The notes beneath the pieces were generated by a model, which was not told where the DNA came from, ran no database searches, and was given only the letters and a program-made list of their open reading frames with translations. A program made the translations under genes and the position numbers. This document shows, piece by piece, positions 7,481 to 16,616 of a stretch of 36,820 nucleotides of DNA (positions are counted from its first letter, which is position 1; every line of letters starts with the position of its first letter). The stretch covers positions 1 through 36,820 of the forward strand of contig WFQR01000026.1 of NCBI GenBank assembly GCA_015486955.1. The letters are read 5' to 3'. Origin of the DNA: Hippea sp. GTDB lineage: Bacteria > Campylobacterota_A > Desulfurellia > Desulfurellales > Hippeaceae.

Positions 7481-8428
7481 CTATAGTTTTTTCCACTCTT
7501 TTAATGGTGTTTCAACATCATAAGGATACAGTTTCTTTAGCTCTTCCCTTGTAATCTTGTATTTATCGGCATCCGTTAATGTACCTTTTGCGTATTTTGC
7601 CCAGTATTCATCGCTCGCCTGAGCCTTCTCAACAAGTCCTTTGTAAGCCTCTGTGAGTTCAGGTTTGCTCTCATCTTTGTGCAAAACGCCTGTTATGAAC
7701 TTACCCTTCAATTCTTCCTCACTCATTCTCTTGGCTTTTGCTGAACTTACAAGGAAGCTCTTCATGTGCTCAAGCAACTTTGCAGGATCACCCAACTTAT
7801 TCCTTCTTCCGAAGTTAATTGGGCAAGGACTGAAAACGTCTATCAATGCAAAGCCTTTATACTCAAGGCCCTCTTTTATCAGCTTCTTTAACCTTACAGG
7901 ATCACCGGCAAATCCCCTTGCAACATAACCAGCACCAGCTCCAATTGCCATCTTACAAACGTCAATCGTCGGCTCGTAGCTTCCCCTTGGAGCCGTTGAG
8001 GCCTTTGCACCAGGCGGTGTTGTACAGGAGTGCTGACCACCAGTCATTCCGTAGATCCAGTTGTTGATCAGGACAACTGTAATATCGATATTCCTTCTGC
8101 AAGCATGAAGTAGGTGGTTTCCACCGATATGCACAAGGTCACCATCACCACCGAAAACAAACACATGCTTATCCGGATGTGCCATCTTTATTCCAACGGC
8201 AACGGCGATTGCCCTTCCATGAATCGTGTGAAGGGTGTGGAAATCAACGTAACCCGTAACCCTCGCTGCGCATCCAATGCCTGAGACCATTGCGCAGTCA
8301 TCTTTACTCCAGCCCAACTCATCAATGGCCTCTAAGTAACATTTTAAAACTATACCATCGCCACAGCCTGGACACCAGTACAGTGGCATTTTGTCCATTC
8401 TTAAGTATTTTGCATAATCTACAGCCAT
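7481..8428 (-). CDS. korB: 2-oxoglutarate:ferredoxin oxidoreductase, beta subunit (TPP-binding)
   Basis: This 315-residue subunit carries thiamine pyrophosphate. Residues 19-22 (CPGCGDGIV) and the TPP/Mg motif GGDGDLVHIGGNH (93-105) followed by NNWIYGMTGGQ are the marks of the family. It works with KorA in the oxidative decarboxylation of 2-oxoglutarate or the reverse carboxylation of succinyl-CoA. Its ATG shares one base with the korA stop codon (TAATG) and has GGAGGAGG upstream, so the two are translated together. The single unfused subunits and short length match KorB of anaerobes rather than the large fused pyruvate enzymes. Confidence 0.93.
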   Translation of the reverse strand: MAVDYAKYLRMDKMPLYWCPGCGDGIVLKCYLEAIDELGWSKDDCAMVSGIGCAARVTGYVDFHTLHTIHGRAIAVAVGIKMAHPDKHVFVFGGDGDLVHIGGNHLLHACRRNIDITVVLINNWIYGMTGGQHSCTTPPGAKASTAPRGSYEPTIDVCKMAIGAGAGYVARGFAGDPVRLKKLIKEGLEYKGFALIDVFSPCPINFGRRNKLGDPAKLLEHMKSFLVSSAKAKRMSEEELKGKFITGVLHKDESKPELTEAYKGLVEKAQASDEYWAKYAKGTLTDADKYKITREELKKLYPYDVETPLKEWKKL

Positions 8429-9624
8429 TATTCGCCTCCTCCAAACCTCTTTAACTCTTCCTCAGTCAAGCAAATTTCTACACTCTTTGATGGATCTTTT
8501 ATTTTCTCATAAATCTGGGATGGTCTAATGAGAACACCCGCTGCCTGACCTACACCGTACACAGGCACTCTACCAGCAACGATCCTCTCAACCTCCAACT
8601 TATACTGGCCCAAGTTCATCTCTGCCACTATTATATGTTTAACCTTCGATGCAATGTCACTGATTTGTTTCTCCGGAGATGGCCATATGGTCAAGGGTCT
8701 GAATAGACCCACCTTAATTCCTTCTTCCCTTGCCTGATCAATTGCAACCCTTGCTGCCTCAGCTGTAGAACCGTATGCTATGATGCAAACCTCGGCATCG
8801 TCCATTTTGTAGTATTCATTCTTTGTAATCTCGTCCACGTGGTTGAGAATCTTGTTGTGCAACCTCTTTAACAACCACTGTGTATATTTAGGATCAACTG
8901 TTGGGAAACCGGTTTTATCGTGTATTAAGCTGGACAGGTGGTATCTATAGCTTTTTCCGTCCTCTGTCCACCACTTTGCCAAAGGCGGAATCTCGTAATT
9001 ATAATCGTATGGATAATAGTTATCTGGATCAACATCGGGTTGAGCCCTATCGATAATCTCCACCTCTTCAGGATCAGGTATATAAACCTTTGTGTGCAAG
9101 TGAGAAAGTGCACCGTCAGTCAACAATACTACAGGCTGTCTGAACTTCTCAGCCAAATTGAAAGCCCTAATGGTCTCAAAAATGGCTTCCTGGGCGTTGC
9201 ATGGGGCAAGTGCGATGATTGGATGGTCACCGTGCGTACCCCATCTTGCCTGCATAATATCCTGTTGTGACGGCCTTGTAGGCAATCCCGTCGATGGTCC
9301 GCCCCTCATAACATCGACGACCACAAGCGGAACCTCGAATATGCAGGCCATACCCAAAGCTTCCTGTTTCAAAGAGAAACCAGGTCCGCTCGTACATGTC
9401 ATTGCCTTTACACCACTTGCTGATGCACCTACGCAGGCGTTTATACTTGCAATCTCATCCTCCATCATCATAAACGGCAAGCCCTTCTCGGGCATAATCT
9501 TTGAAAGTCTTTCAGGCACTTCACTGGATGGGGTTATTGGGTATCCAGCATAAAACCCCAAGCCAGCAACTAAAGCAGCCTCAGCAACAGCCGCATTTGC
9601 GTTTAGAAATGCAATCCTTCCCAT
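8428..9624 (-). CDS. korA: 2-oxoglutarate:ferredoxin oxidoreductase, alpha subunit
   Basis: This 398-residue subunit has the family signature GYPITPSSEVPERL (28-41), then a CTSGPGFSLKQE block and, in the C-terminal half, the transketolase-type domain with CIIAYGSTAEAARVAI. It binds the 2-oxoacid together with KorB. It lies 9 bases after korD, with AGGAGG as ribosome site, and overlaps korB by one base. The subunit order korD-A-B-C matches known 2-oxoglutarate enzymes. A related 2-oxoisovalerate enzyme would look similar, but the neighbouring icd favours 2-oxoglutarate. Confidence 0.92.
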   Translation of the reverse strand: MGRIAFLNANAAVAEAALVAGLGFYAGYPITPSSEVPERLSKIMPEKGLPFMMMEDEIASINACVGASASGVKAMTCTSGPGFSLKQEALGMACIFEVPLVVVDVMRGGPSTGLPTRPSQQDIMQARWGTHGDHPIIALAPCNAQEAIFETIRAFNLAEKFRQPVVLLTDGALSHLHTKVYIPDPEEVEIIDRAQPDVDPDNYYPYDYNYEIPPLAKWWTEDGKSYRYHLSSLIHDKTGFPTVDPKYTQWLLKRLHNKILNHVDEITKNEYYKMDDAEVCIIAYGSTAEAARVAIDQAREEGIKVGLFRPLTIWPSPEKQISDIASKVKHIIVAEMNLGQYKLEVERIVAGRVPVYGVGQAAGVLIRPSQIYEKIKDPSKSVEICLTEEELKRFGGGE

Positions 9625-9633
9625 CGAATCCTC

Positions 9634-9906
9634 CTATTTACTTCTTGTAATCAAGTTACCTTTACTATCTTCAAACGTCAACTCAACACCTATGTCCGCA
9701 ACCGTTATAGCAAAATCTGGACAAATATCCTCACACATCTTACACCTAATACAATCTTCAGGGCGCACTACCTTTGCAGTTGTACCCATCCAAACGTGCA
9801 AATCCTCTACCATCTCCAAAACGTTCTTTGGACAAATGTGGACGCATAAACCGCATCCTTTACATAGGTCGTAGTTGATCTCAACAGGCATGCGTTTCTC
9901 AGCCAT
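9634..9906 (-). CDS. korD: 2-oxoglutarate:ferredoxin oxidoreductase, delta subunit (2[4Fe-4S] ferredoxin)
   Basis: This 90-residue protein is a two-cluster ferredoxin domain. C15, C18, C21 with C25, and C52, C55, C58 with C62, each form the CxxCxxC...CP pattern that holds [4Fe-4S] clusters. It passes electrons from the TPP subunits to free ferredoxin. I chose the ATG at 9906 because AGGAGAGGTGAG lies just upstream; a longer reading frame to 9969 would run through the hairpin after icd and into the end of icd. It is the first kor gene, 49 bases past the icd stop, and has no clear promoter of its own. Confidence 0.92.
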   Translation of the reverse strand: MAEKRMPVEINYDLCKGCGLCVHICPKNVLEMVEDLHVWMGTTAKVVRPEDCIRCKMCEDICPDFAITVADIGVELTFEDSKGNLITRSK

Positions 9907-9925
9907 TCTCACCTCTCCTTTTCTC

Positions 9926-9948
9926 AAAAATTGGGGGCCGAAGCCCCT
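9926..9948 (-). terminator. Partial terminator/attenuator between icd and korD (UUCG hairpin)
   Basis: On the minus strand GGGGC-TTCG-GCCCC forms a compact stem with an extra-stable UUCG tetraloop, followed by CAATTTTTG. It lies 8 bases past the icd stop and 19 bases before the korD start. The T-run is modest, so partial read-through into kor is likely. Confidence 0.7.
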
Positions 9949-9955
9949 ATTGTTC

Positions 9956-12190
9956 TCAAATTTCCGCAACTATTTGGTTTAATGTTTCACTCGGCCTCAT
10001 AACCTTTTCAACAATGCTCTCGTCGGGCCAGTAGTAACCCTTCAAATCGTAAGACTTACCCTGCGCATCATCGAAATCTTTTATAATCTTTTCCTCGTTT
10101 TCTGCAAGTTTTTTAGCTATAGGCTCGAAGATCTTCTTCAATTCCTCATCCTCATTTTGATTTGCCAAAGCCTCAGCCCAATATTTTGCAAAGTAGTAAT
10201 GTTCACCCCTTGTGTCAAGCTGATGAACCTTTCTTCCTGGCCATTTCTGATTGGCAAGGATCTGTGCCATTGCATCGTCAACGGCCTTTGCCATGATTTC
10301 TGCTTTTTTGTTACCGTACTTTTCTCCAATGAACTCAAGGGAAGCAAATATAGCACCGAATTCACCCATCGAATCCCATCTCAAGTGACCCTCATCAATG
10401 AGCTGCTGTGCATGTTTCGGGGCAGAACCACCAGCACCCGTCTCAAACAAACCGCCACCGGCAAGCAGAGGCACGATGGAAAGCATCTTAGCGGATGTTC
10501 CAACCTCTAAAATTGGGAACAGGTCTGTCAGATAATCCCTCATAACATTTCCTGTGACAGAAATCGTGTTCAGACCCTTCCTAATCCTCTCAAGCGAGAA
10601 CCTCATAGCCTCAACGGGCTTCATTATCCTTATGTCAAGTCCCTCTGTATCGTACTCTTTCAAGTATTCCTTAACCTTCTTGATCAGCTCAGCATCGTGA
10701 GCCCTATTCTCATCAAGCCAGAAGATTGCCGGATCACCTGTAGCTTTAGCCCTCCTAACAGCCAAACCTACCCAGTCCTTAATTGCCGCATCCTTTGCCT
10801 GGCAGCCCCTCCAGATGTCACCCTTTTCTACTTTATGCTCTATCAAAACATTGCCGTTTTCATCAACAACCCTGAACGTACCATTAGCAGGTGCTATGAA
10901 TGTCTTATCATGGGAACCGTATTCCTCAGCCTTCATGGCCATCAATCCAACGTTGGATACGTCACCCATTGTTGTTCTATCGAATTGGCCATTCTTTTTG
11001 CAATCCTCTACAACCTCTTTATAAATCGTTGCATAGCACCTGTCTGGTATAATGGCTTTTGTGTCGTGCAACTTATCATCTTTGCCCCACATTCTACCGC
11101 CATCCCTGATCATTGGAGGCATTGAAGCATCAATTATAATCAGGTTTGGTGCGTGCAGGTTTGTTATACCTTTTCTTGTATCCACCATAGCAAGTTCTGG
11201 GTTCTTTTCATAAACCTTCTCTATATCAGCCTCTATTTGTTTCCTCTTATCCTCAGGGAGTTTCTGAATTCTCGCGTATAGATCACCCAAACCGTTGTTT
11301 GGATTGACGCCTAATTCCTCAAACTCCTTTTTATACTTCTCAAACACATCCTTGAAGTAAACCTCTACCATGTGTCCAAACATTACTGGATCTGATACCT
11401 TCATCATGGTAGCCTTCAAGTGGAGAGAAAGAAGGACATCCTTCTCTTTCGCATCCTTTATCTGCTCTTCGTAGAACTTCCTCAGTTTGCTAACGCTCAT
11501 GTACGTGCCATCAAATACCTCTCCTTTAAGCAGATGGAGTTCTTTCATTACCTGTTTGTTGCCATTTTCATCAATAAACTCAATCTTTATGTCCATATCC
11601 CTGTCTGTTGTGAAGGACTTCTCATGTTCATAGAAATCCCCACTATCCATATGAGCTACATGGGTTTTAGAATCCTTTGGCCACTCCTGAAGTGGCAAAC
11701 CCATTGAATCTGGATACTTCTTGGCAAACTCTTTAACTGCCTTTGGAAGTCTTCTATCTGCGTTACCCTGCCTCAAAACAGGGTTAACGGCACTTCCCAA
11801 AACCTTTGCATACCTGTCATGAATTTCTTTTTCTTTTTCATTTTTTGGCTCTTCTGGATAATCCGGAACGTTGTAGCCCTTTTCCTGAAGCTCTTTAATC
11901 GCAGCTTTCAGCTGAACAACGGAAGCAGAAATATTAGGTAATTTGATAACATTCGCTTCGGGTTTGTTCACGAGCTCGCCTAAATATGCAAGGTCGTCGT
12001 TAACCTTTTGGTCCTCTTTCAAATACTCTGGAAACGTTGCAAGTATCCTGCTTGCTAAAGAAATATCCCTAACCTCAACATCAACATCAGCATGCTTCAA
12101 AAACGCCTTAACGATGGGCAACAACGAAAACGTGGCAAGATACGGGGCCTCATCCGTTTTCGTCCATACAATTTTTGCCTTCTCTGCCAT
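9956..12190 (-). CDS. icd: Isocitrate dehydrogenase (NADP+), monomeric type
   Basis: At 744 residues this matches the monomeric isocitrate dehydrogenases (about 740 residues), which are unrelated in length to the common 400-residue dimeric kind. Typical blocks include [67 protein letters not shown] (read here in two parts) and [16 protein letters not shown] near residues 580-595. It converts isocitrate and NADP+ to 2-oxoglutarate, CO2 and NADPH, and may run in reverse during CO2 fixation. The ATG at 12190 follows AAGGAG and a good promoter. It leads the block that continues with korDABC, so the product of one enzyme is the substrate of the next. Confidence 0.95.
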   Translation of the reverse strand: MAEKAKIVWTKTDEAPYLATFSLLPIVKAFLKHADVDVEVRDISLASRILATFPEYLKEDQKVNDDLAYLGELVNKPEANVIKLPNISASVVQLKAAIKELQEKGYNVPDYPEEPKNEKEKEIHDRYAKVLGSAVNPVLRQGNADRRLPKAVKEFAKKYPDSMGLPLQEWPKDSKTHVAHMDSGDFYEHEKSFTTDRDMDIKIEFIDENGNKQVMKELHLLKGEVFDGTYMSVSKLRKFYEEQIKDAKEKDVLLSLHLKATMMKVSDPVMFGHMVEVYFKDVFEKYKKEFEELGVNPNNGLGDLYARIQKLPEDKRKQIEADIEKVYEKNPELAMVDTRKGITNLHAPNLIIIDASMPPMIRDGGRMWGKDDKLHDTKAIIPDRCYATIYKEVVEDCKKNGQFDRTTMGDVSNVGLMAMKAEEYGSHDKTFIAPANGTFRVVDENGNVLIEHKVEKGDIWRGCQAKDAAIKDWVGLAVRRAKATGDPAIFWLDENRAHDAELIKKVKEYLKEYDTEGLDIRIMKPVEAMRFSLERIRKGLNTISVTGNVMRDYLTDLFPILEVGTSAKMLSIVPLLAGGGLFETGAGGSAPKHAQQLIDEGHLRWDSMGEFGAIFASLEFIGEKYGNKKAEIMAKAVDDAMAQILANQKWPGRKVHQLDTRGEHYYFAKYWAEALANQNEDEELKKIFEPIAKKLAENEEKIIKDFDDAQGKSYDLKGYYWPDESIVEKVMRPSETLNQIVAEI

Positions 12191-12274
12191 CGCCCTTCTC
12201 CTTTCTCAACATTTTATTTTTAACTTTTATTAAGTTTTCCTTAACCCAACAAGCATTTCCAACTTTCCGCTTTT

Positions 12275-12303
12275 GGTATACACCAATCGTGAACAACTGT
12301 CAA
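12275..12303 (-). promoter_or_regulatory. Promoter of icd (and probably kor)
   Basis: On the minus strand TTGACA (12298-12303) and TATACC (12275-12280) are 17 bases apart. The leader to the icd start is about 80 bases. It is back to back with the plus-strand operon at 12378, where a TATAAT (12339-12344) is visible but its nearest TTGACT is only 10 bases away, too close for a normal -35. Confidence 0.7.
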
Positions 12304-12377
12304 GCATATTACTTCTTAAAACTTGACTTTTTAAGCCTTATAATGCATTCTTTTTAGGGGTATATAGGAGGTGGTTT

Positions 12378-13004
12378 TTGATTAGTCCAAATATTTTTTT
12401 GATGGTTGTGCCATTTTTAGTTGCTGTTGTTTTCCATGAATTGGCGCACGGATATGCAGCATATAAATTAGGTGATCACACGGCCAAAGTGGCTGGCAGA
12501 TTAACACTTAATCCAATCGCCCACATAGACCCCATAGGCACGGTAATTTTACCCGCTATATTGATCATCTTCCACTCACCTGTACTCTTTGGCTGGGCAA
12601 AACCCGTACCAGTGAATTTCTTTAATCTAAAAAACCCAAAAAGGGACTCTGCGATCGTTGCCGCCGCAGGTCCTTTAACCAACATTATTTTTGCGGCACT
12701 TTTTGGTCTAACCTACAAACTATTTACAATTTTACCATTACCCGTTTCAATACTTAAACCCATGCTAATCACCTGCATTTACGGCGTTCAGTTGAACCTA
12801 ATATTTGCATTCTTTAATCTCATACCCATTTTGCCTTTGGACGGTGGAAGGATTTTGGCAGCGTTTTTACCGCCACGCTGGGCGTATAGTTTCTCTAAAA
12901 TTGAACCATACGGCATATGGATAGTGATGGGGCTTTTATTTATCGGAGCATTTAATTTCATTTACTATGTATTTGTTTTACCTTTAACAAATCTGTTTTT
13001 ATAG
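12378..13004 (+). CDS. Site-2 protease family (peptidase M50) membrane metalloprotease
   Basis: This 208-residue inner-membrane protein has the zinc motif HELAH (20-24, FHELAHGYAAY) in its first membrane segment and the second motif NLIPILPLDGGRIL, whose aspartate is the third zinc ligand. At least four hydrophobic segments are visible. It belongs to the small M50 group without PDZ or CBS domains, which cleave membrane-embedded substrates; the target is unknown. I use the TTG at 12378 because AGGAGGTGG ends a few bases upstream; the ATG at 12402 would be too far from it. It heads the eleven-gene plus-strand operon, 11 bases before the radical SAM gene. Confidence 0.87.
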   Translation: MISPNIFLMVVPFLVAVVFHELAHGYAAYKLGDHTAKVAGRLTLNPIAHIDPIGTVILPAILIIFHSPVLFGWAKPVPVNFFNLKNPKRDSAIVAAAGPLTNIIFAALFGLTYKLFTILPLPVSILKPMLITCIYGVQLNLIFAFFNLIPILPLDGGRILAAFLPPRWAYSFSKIEPYGIWIVMGLLFIGAFNFIYYVFVLPLTNLFL

Positions 13005-13015
13005 GGGTACGTGCA

Positions 13016-14029
13016 ATGAAAGAGGCTTATCTATACGAAAAATTGGATAATAATCGCGTCCAATGTAACCTATGTGCCTTTAGATGCAAGCTATCAGACG
13101 GCTACAAGGGTATATGTGAAGTGAGGGAAAACAAAGGTGGAACCCTATACACGCTCGTTTATCCAAAAACCGTTGCCAAAGCCGTTGACCCAATAGAGAA
13201 AAAGCCGTTGTTTCATTTCTTACCTGGAACAAAGTCATTTAGCATAGCAACGGTAGGTTGTAACTTTAACTGTCTCTATTGCCAAAATTATGAGATAAGT
13301 CAATATCCAAGGGAATACGGTAAGGTAGTTGGAGAGTATTATCCGCCAGAAAAGGTCGTTGAGGACGCCATAGCAACGGGTTGCAAAAGCATTGCATACA
13401 CCTACACGGAACCAACAATATTCTTTGAATATGCAATAGACACGGCAAGAATAGCCAAAGAAAAGGGTCTAAAAAACATATTTGTAACGAACGGCTATAT
13501 GACAAAGGAAGCAATAGACATGATGTCAGGCTTAATAGATGCGGCAAACGTGGACCTAAAATCCTTTTCCGATGCATACTACTTGCAGATATGCGGCAGG
13601 GCGAGGCTTAAACCCGTTTTGGAAGCTATTGAGTACATGAAAGAAAAGGGCATTTGGGTCGAACTCACAACACTTATAATACCAGAGGTAAACGACGACC
13701 CTGCAGAAATCATGCAGATTGCTGAGTTTATATACCACTTAGACCCAGCAATTCCATGGCACATAAGCAGGTTCCATCCTGCATACAAATTCGACAACGT
13801 TCCACCAACACCTATACAGGTGATAAAGAACTTTAGGCAAATAGGTCTTTCAATGGGCTTGAAATACGTTTACACAGGCAACATCCCAGGAGATGATGGA
13901 GAACACACATATTGTCCAAAATGCGGAGAACTGTTGATTGCGCGTTACGGGTTTGAGATTATGGCAAACACTATTAAAGACGGAAAATGTCCAAAATGCG
14001 GAGAAAAAATAGATATTGTATGGAGCTAA
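13016..14029 (+). CDS. amrS: AmmeMemoRadiSam-system radical SAM protein
   Basis: This 337-residue protein has the radical SAM cluster motif C82xxxC86xxC89 (GCNFNCLYCQN), which binds a [4Fe-4S] cluster and S-adenosylmethionine. An N-terminal cysteine set (C17, C20, C24, C34) and two C-terminal CPKCG ribbons (C300/C303, C325/C328) are also present. The layout matches the radical SAM member of the AMMECR1/Memo/radical SAM trio, whose reaction is unsettled. Neither AMMECR1 nor Memo is encoded nearby. It was once confused with pyruvate formate-lyase activators, but the N-terminal cysteines and the CQN sequence fit this family. It is followed after 3 bases by the next gene, whose ribosome site lies in its last codons. 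Confidence 0.88.
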   Translation: MKEAYLYEKLDNNRVQCNLCAFRCKLSDGYKGICEVRENKGGTLYTLVYPKTVAKAVDPIEKKPLFHFLPGTKSFSIATVGCNFNCLYCQNYEISQYPREYGKVVGEYYPPEKVVEDAIATGCKSIAYTYTEPTIFFEYAIDTARIAKEKGLKNIFVTNGYMTKEAIDMMSGLIDAANVDLKSFSDAYYLQICGRARLKPVLEAIEYMKEKGIWVELTTLIIPEVNDDPAEIMQIAEFIYHLDPAIPWHISRFHPAYKFDNVPPTPIQVIKNFRQIGLSMGLKYVYTGNIPGDDGEHTYCPKCGELLIARYGFEIMANTIKDGKCPKCGEKIDIVWS

Positions 14030-14032
14030 AAA

Positions 14033-14548
14033 GTGAGGCTTTTGTTTGAACAGGAAGAGATTGAGAAAAGAACTAAAGAACTTGCCCAATTACTTGATAA
14101 CATCATAAAGGGCAAGGAAAACGAAACTGTCATACTGTATATCGAAAAGGGCGGAAAGCCGTTCTTTGAAAAACTTTTATCCTCAATGAAAACAAAGCCT
14201 ATAACAGACGCAATCAGGGTAAAAAGCTATGTGGGTGATAAAAGTTCAGGTGATATTCAGTGGCTTAAGAAACCATCGGTAGACCTAAACGGCAAAACGT
14301 GCATAATTGTCGATGATATTTTAGATACGGGAAAAACCATTAAAAAGGTAAAAGAGTATATTTTAAAACAAGGTGCAAAAGACTGTAAAATCTGTGTCGC
14401 TGTAAACAAACATGAAAGAAGGGAAGAGGATATAGAGCCAGATTACTACCTCTTTGACTTGGACAAGGGCTTCATCGTCGGCTTCGGCATGGATTACAAC
14501 GAGCAATACAGGGAGCTTCCTTCGATCTACATCATGGGTGAACAGTAG
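14033..14548 (+). CDS. Phosphoribosyltransferase, probably hypoxanthine/purine salvage
   Basis: This 171-residue protein has the PRPP-binding loop CIIVDDILDTGKTI (VDDILDTGKT at 93-102), in a type I phosphoribosyltransferase fold. The later DKGFIVGFGMDYNEQYRELPSI matches hypoxanthine phosphoribosyltransferases, where F/Y and D hold the purine and YR.LP follows. The expected reaction joins PRPP and a purine base to a nucleotide in the cytoplasm. The start is GTG (14033), with GGAG in the end of the upstream gene. The PRPP fold is certain, the purine specificity likely. Confidence 0.83.
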   Translation: MRLLFEQEEIEKRTKELAQLLDNIIKGKENETVILYIEKGGKPFFEKLLSSMKTKPITDAIRVKSYVGDKSSGDIQWLKKPSVDLNGKTCIIVDDILDTGKTIKKVKEYILKQGAKDCKICVAVNKHERREEDIEPDYYLFDLDKGFIVGFGMDYNEQYRELPSIYIMGEQ

Positions 14549-14562
14549 CCCTTTTAAAAAAT

Positions 14563-15555
14563 ATGAAAAAATTCAACAAAAGATGCGTTCTTTTATATTC
14601 GGGTGGCTTGGATAGTATGCTCTCTTTGGTGATTATGAAAAACTTGGGTTTCGAAGTGCTACCACTGTTTGTAAAAACACCATTTTACACAAAAAACGAG
14701 GTGGTTCTAAAAAAACAATTGGAACCCTACGGTGTGACGCTCCATATAAAAGAAGACTTTGAGGAATACATGAGACTATTGGAAAACCCGAGATTTGGCT
14801 ATGGAAAAAACCTAAACCCCTGCATAGACTGTAAGATTTTCTTCTACAAAAAAGCAAAGGAGTTAATGGAAGAGGTAGGGGCAAGTTTTGTTGTAACGGG
14901 AGAGGTTTTGGGTCAAAGACCCATGAGCCAACGCTCATACACAGTCTTGAGAACTATTGAAAAACACGCAGAGCTAACGGATCTTGTCTTAAGACCCCTA
15001 TCAGCCCAATGCCTGCCTGAAACACAAATGGAAAGAGAAGGATTAATCGATAGAGAAAGGCTTTACTGCATACAGGGAAGGACAAGGAAAAAGCAGCTTG
15101 AATTGGCTCAAAGCTTCGGAATAGAGAACTTTGAAAGTCCTGCAGGGGGATGTTTGCTAACGGATCCACAGTTTAGCCAAAGACTAAAGGAAATGCTGAA
15201 CAGAAAAGACGAATTAAACAATCCAAAAGCCATTGAACTGCTAAAAATCGGCAGGCATTTTAGAATTGATGGATACAAGTTAGTTGTTTCAAGAAATGAA
15301 GCAGAAACAAGGGAGATACTTGAAAATTTTGGTGATCTACCCCTAATCAGGTGTTTGGACAGTCCTTGTGCCGTGGGTGTGTTTTTGAAAGAACCACACA
15401 TGGATACAATCCTAAAGGCAGCAGCAATCGTTAAGCGTTACTCAAAAAAGGCACAAAACCTCTTATTTAAAGGCTCGAGGGAGTTTATAATAGACACAAA
15501 ACCGATAAAAGACGAAGAGATAGAAAATTACAGAATCGGAGGAACGAATGCTTAA
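14563..15555 (+). CDS. PP-loop ATP-pyrophosphatase, tRNA thiouridylase-like, with NFACT-R-like C-terminus
   Basis: This 330-residue protein begins with the PP-loop SGGLDS (13-18), which binds and cleaves ATP to activate a nucleotide base. C87/C90 (PCIDCKIFF) and C197 ([13 protein letters not shown]) are conserved-looking cysteines like those in MnmA/ThiI-type sulfur transfer enzymes. The C-terminal third (from about 205, with [20 protein letters not shown]) resembles the NFACT-R RNA-binding domain. The probable role is modifying a tRNA uridine with sulfur, but the position is unknown, and it is often mislabelled as a methyltransferase. It overlaps prfA by 8 bases, linking it to translation genes. 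Confidence 0.75.
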   Translation: MKKFNKRCVLLYSGGLDSMLSLVIMKNLGFEVLPLFVKTPFYTKNEVVLKKQLEPYGVTLHIKEDFEEYMRLLENPRFGYGKNLNPCIDCKIFFYKKAKELMEEVGASFVVTGEVLGQRPMSQRSYTVLRTIEKHAELTDLVLRPLSAQCLPETQMEREGLIDRERLYCIQGRTRKKQLELAQSFGIENFESPAGGCLLTDPQFSQRLKEMLNRKDELNNPKAIELLKIGRHFRIDGYKLVVSRNEAETREILENFGDLPLIRCLDSPCAVGVFLKEPHMDTILKAAAIVKRYSKKAQNLLFKGSREFIIDTKPIKDEEIENYRIGGTNA

Positions 15556-16612
15556 GGAAAAGCTAAAGGAAATCGAGGAAAGGTACAACGACATAGAAAA
15601 ACAGTTATCCGATCCAAATGTTGTCAACGACTTGGAAAAATACAAGGAGCTAAGCTCAGAACTAAAGCGTTTGACGCCTATTGTAGAAAAGGCAAAAGAA
15701 TATGAAAATGTCTTAAAGCAAATAGAAGAAAACGAAGAGTTATTGGACGACGATGAACTAAAGGATTTGGCAAAGGAAGAGCTAAAGGAACTAAAAGAAA
15801 AACTACCCCAATTGGAAAAGGAGATAAAGATACTTCTATTGCCCAAAGACGAAGCGGATGACAATAACGTGATTTTAGAGATCAGAGCCGGAACGGGCGG
15901 TGAAGAGGCGGCGCTGTTCGCTGCTGATCTTTTCAGAATGTACTCACGTTTCGCCGAAAGGAAGGGCTTTAAGGTTGAGGTTTTAAGCAAGAGTTTATCA
16001 GACACGGGCGGATTTAAAGAGGTCATTGCAGAGATAAAGGGCAAAGGTGCATATTCGCTGTTTAAATACGAAAGCGGCACACACAGGGTCCAGAGGATAC
16101 CTGTAACCGAATCTCAAGGTAGAATTCACACATCTGCCGCAACTGTGGCTGTATTGCCAGAGGCAGAGGACATCGATGTTGAGATCAACCCCGATGACTT
16201 GAGAATAGATGTATTCAGGGCAAGCGGACACGGTGGTCAGCACGTAAATACAACAGATTCTGCCGTTAGAATCACGCATTTACCCACAGGGATTGTCGTG
16301 AGTTGTCAAGATGAGAAATCCCAGTACAAAAACAAAGAAAAGGCTATGAAGATCTTAAAATCGAGACTTTACGACTTCTATAGAAAACAAAAGGAACAGG
16401 AAAGGGCACAGCAGAGGAGATCACAGATCGGATCAGGGGATAGATCTGAGCGCATTAGAACATACAACTTCCCTCAAGGCAGGGTTACAGATCACAGAAT
16501 AAACTTGACATTGTACAAGCTTGACAGCATTATGGAAGGCGAGTTGGATGAGCTAATAGAGGCTTTGATTGTCGATGATCAGGCAAGAAAACTAAAGGAA
16601 AGTGGGCTTTAA
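15548..16612 (+). CDS. prfA: Peptide chain release factor 1
   Basis: This 354-residue protein is RF1, which reads UAA and UAG in the ribosomal A site and triggers release of the finished chain. The catalytic GGQ is at 229-231 ([15 protein letters not shown]), and the stop-codon recognition motif is P-V-T (185-187), the RF1 type PxT rather than SPF of RF2. The Glu/Lys-rich N-terminal coiled domain covers about 1-95. The ATG overlaps the end of the previous gene and has GGAGG upstream. No prmC methyltransferase gene follows, although it often does in other bacteria. Confidence 0.97.
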   Translation: MLKEKLKEIEERYNDIEKQLSDPNVVNDLEKYKELSSELKRLTPIVEKAKEYENVLKQIEENEELLDDDELKDLAKEELKELKEKLPQLEKEIKILLLPKDEADDNNVILEIRAGTGGEEAALFAADLFRMYSRFAERKGFKVEVLSKSLSDTGGFKEVIAEIKGKGAYSLFKYESGTHRVQRIPVTESQGRIHTSAATVAVLPEAEDIDVEINPDDLRIDVFRASGHGGQHVNTTDSAVRITHLPTGIVVSCQDEKSQYKNKEKAMKILKSRLYDFYRKQKEQERAQQRRSQIGSGDRSERIRTYNFPQGRVTDHRINLTLYKLDSIMEGELDELIEALIVDDQARKLKESGL

Positions 16613-16616
16613 TAAA

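Noticed and set aside
9907-9969. Longer KorD start at 9969
   Set aside because: The added 21 codons would run through the hairpin after icd; the ATG at 9906 has the strong ribosome site and fits the ferredoxin length.
12323-12344. TTGACT and TATAAT before the M50 peptidase gene as a promoter
   Set aside because: The boxes are only 10 bases apart, too close for sigma70; the TATAAT alone may still be a -10 box.
15463-16080. Minus-strand open frame of 205 codons
   Set aside because: Its Ser/Phe-rich text is what the reverse of the Lys/Glu-rich start of prfA gives; no start signal.
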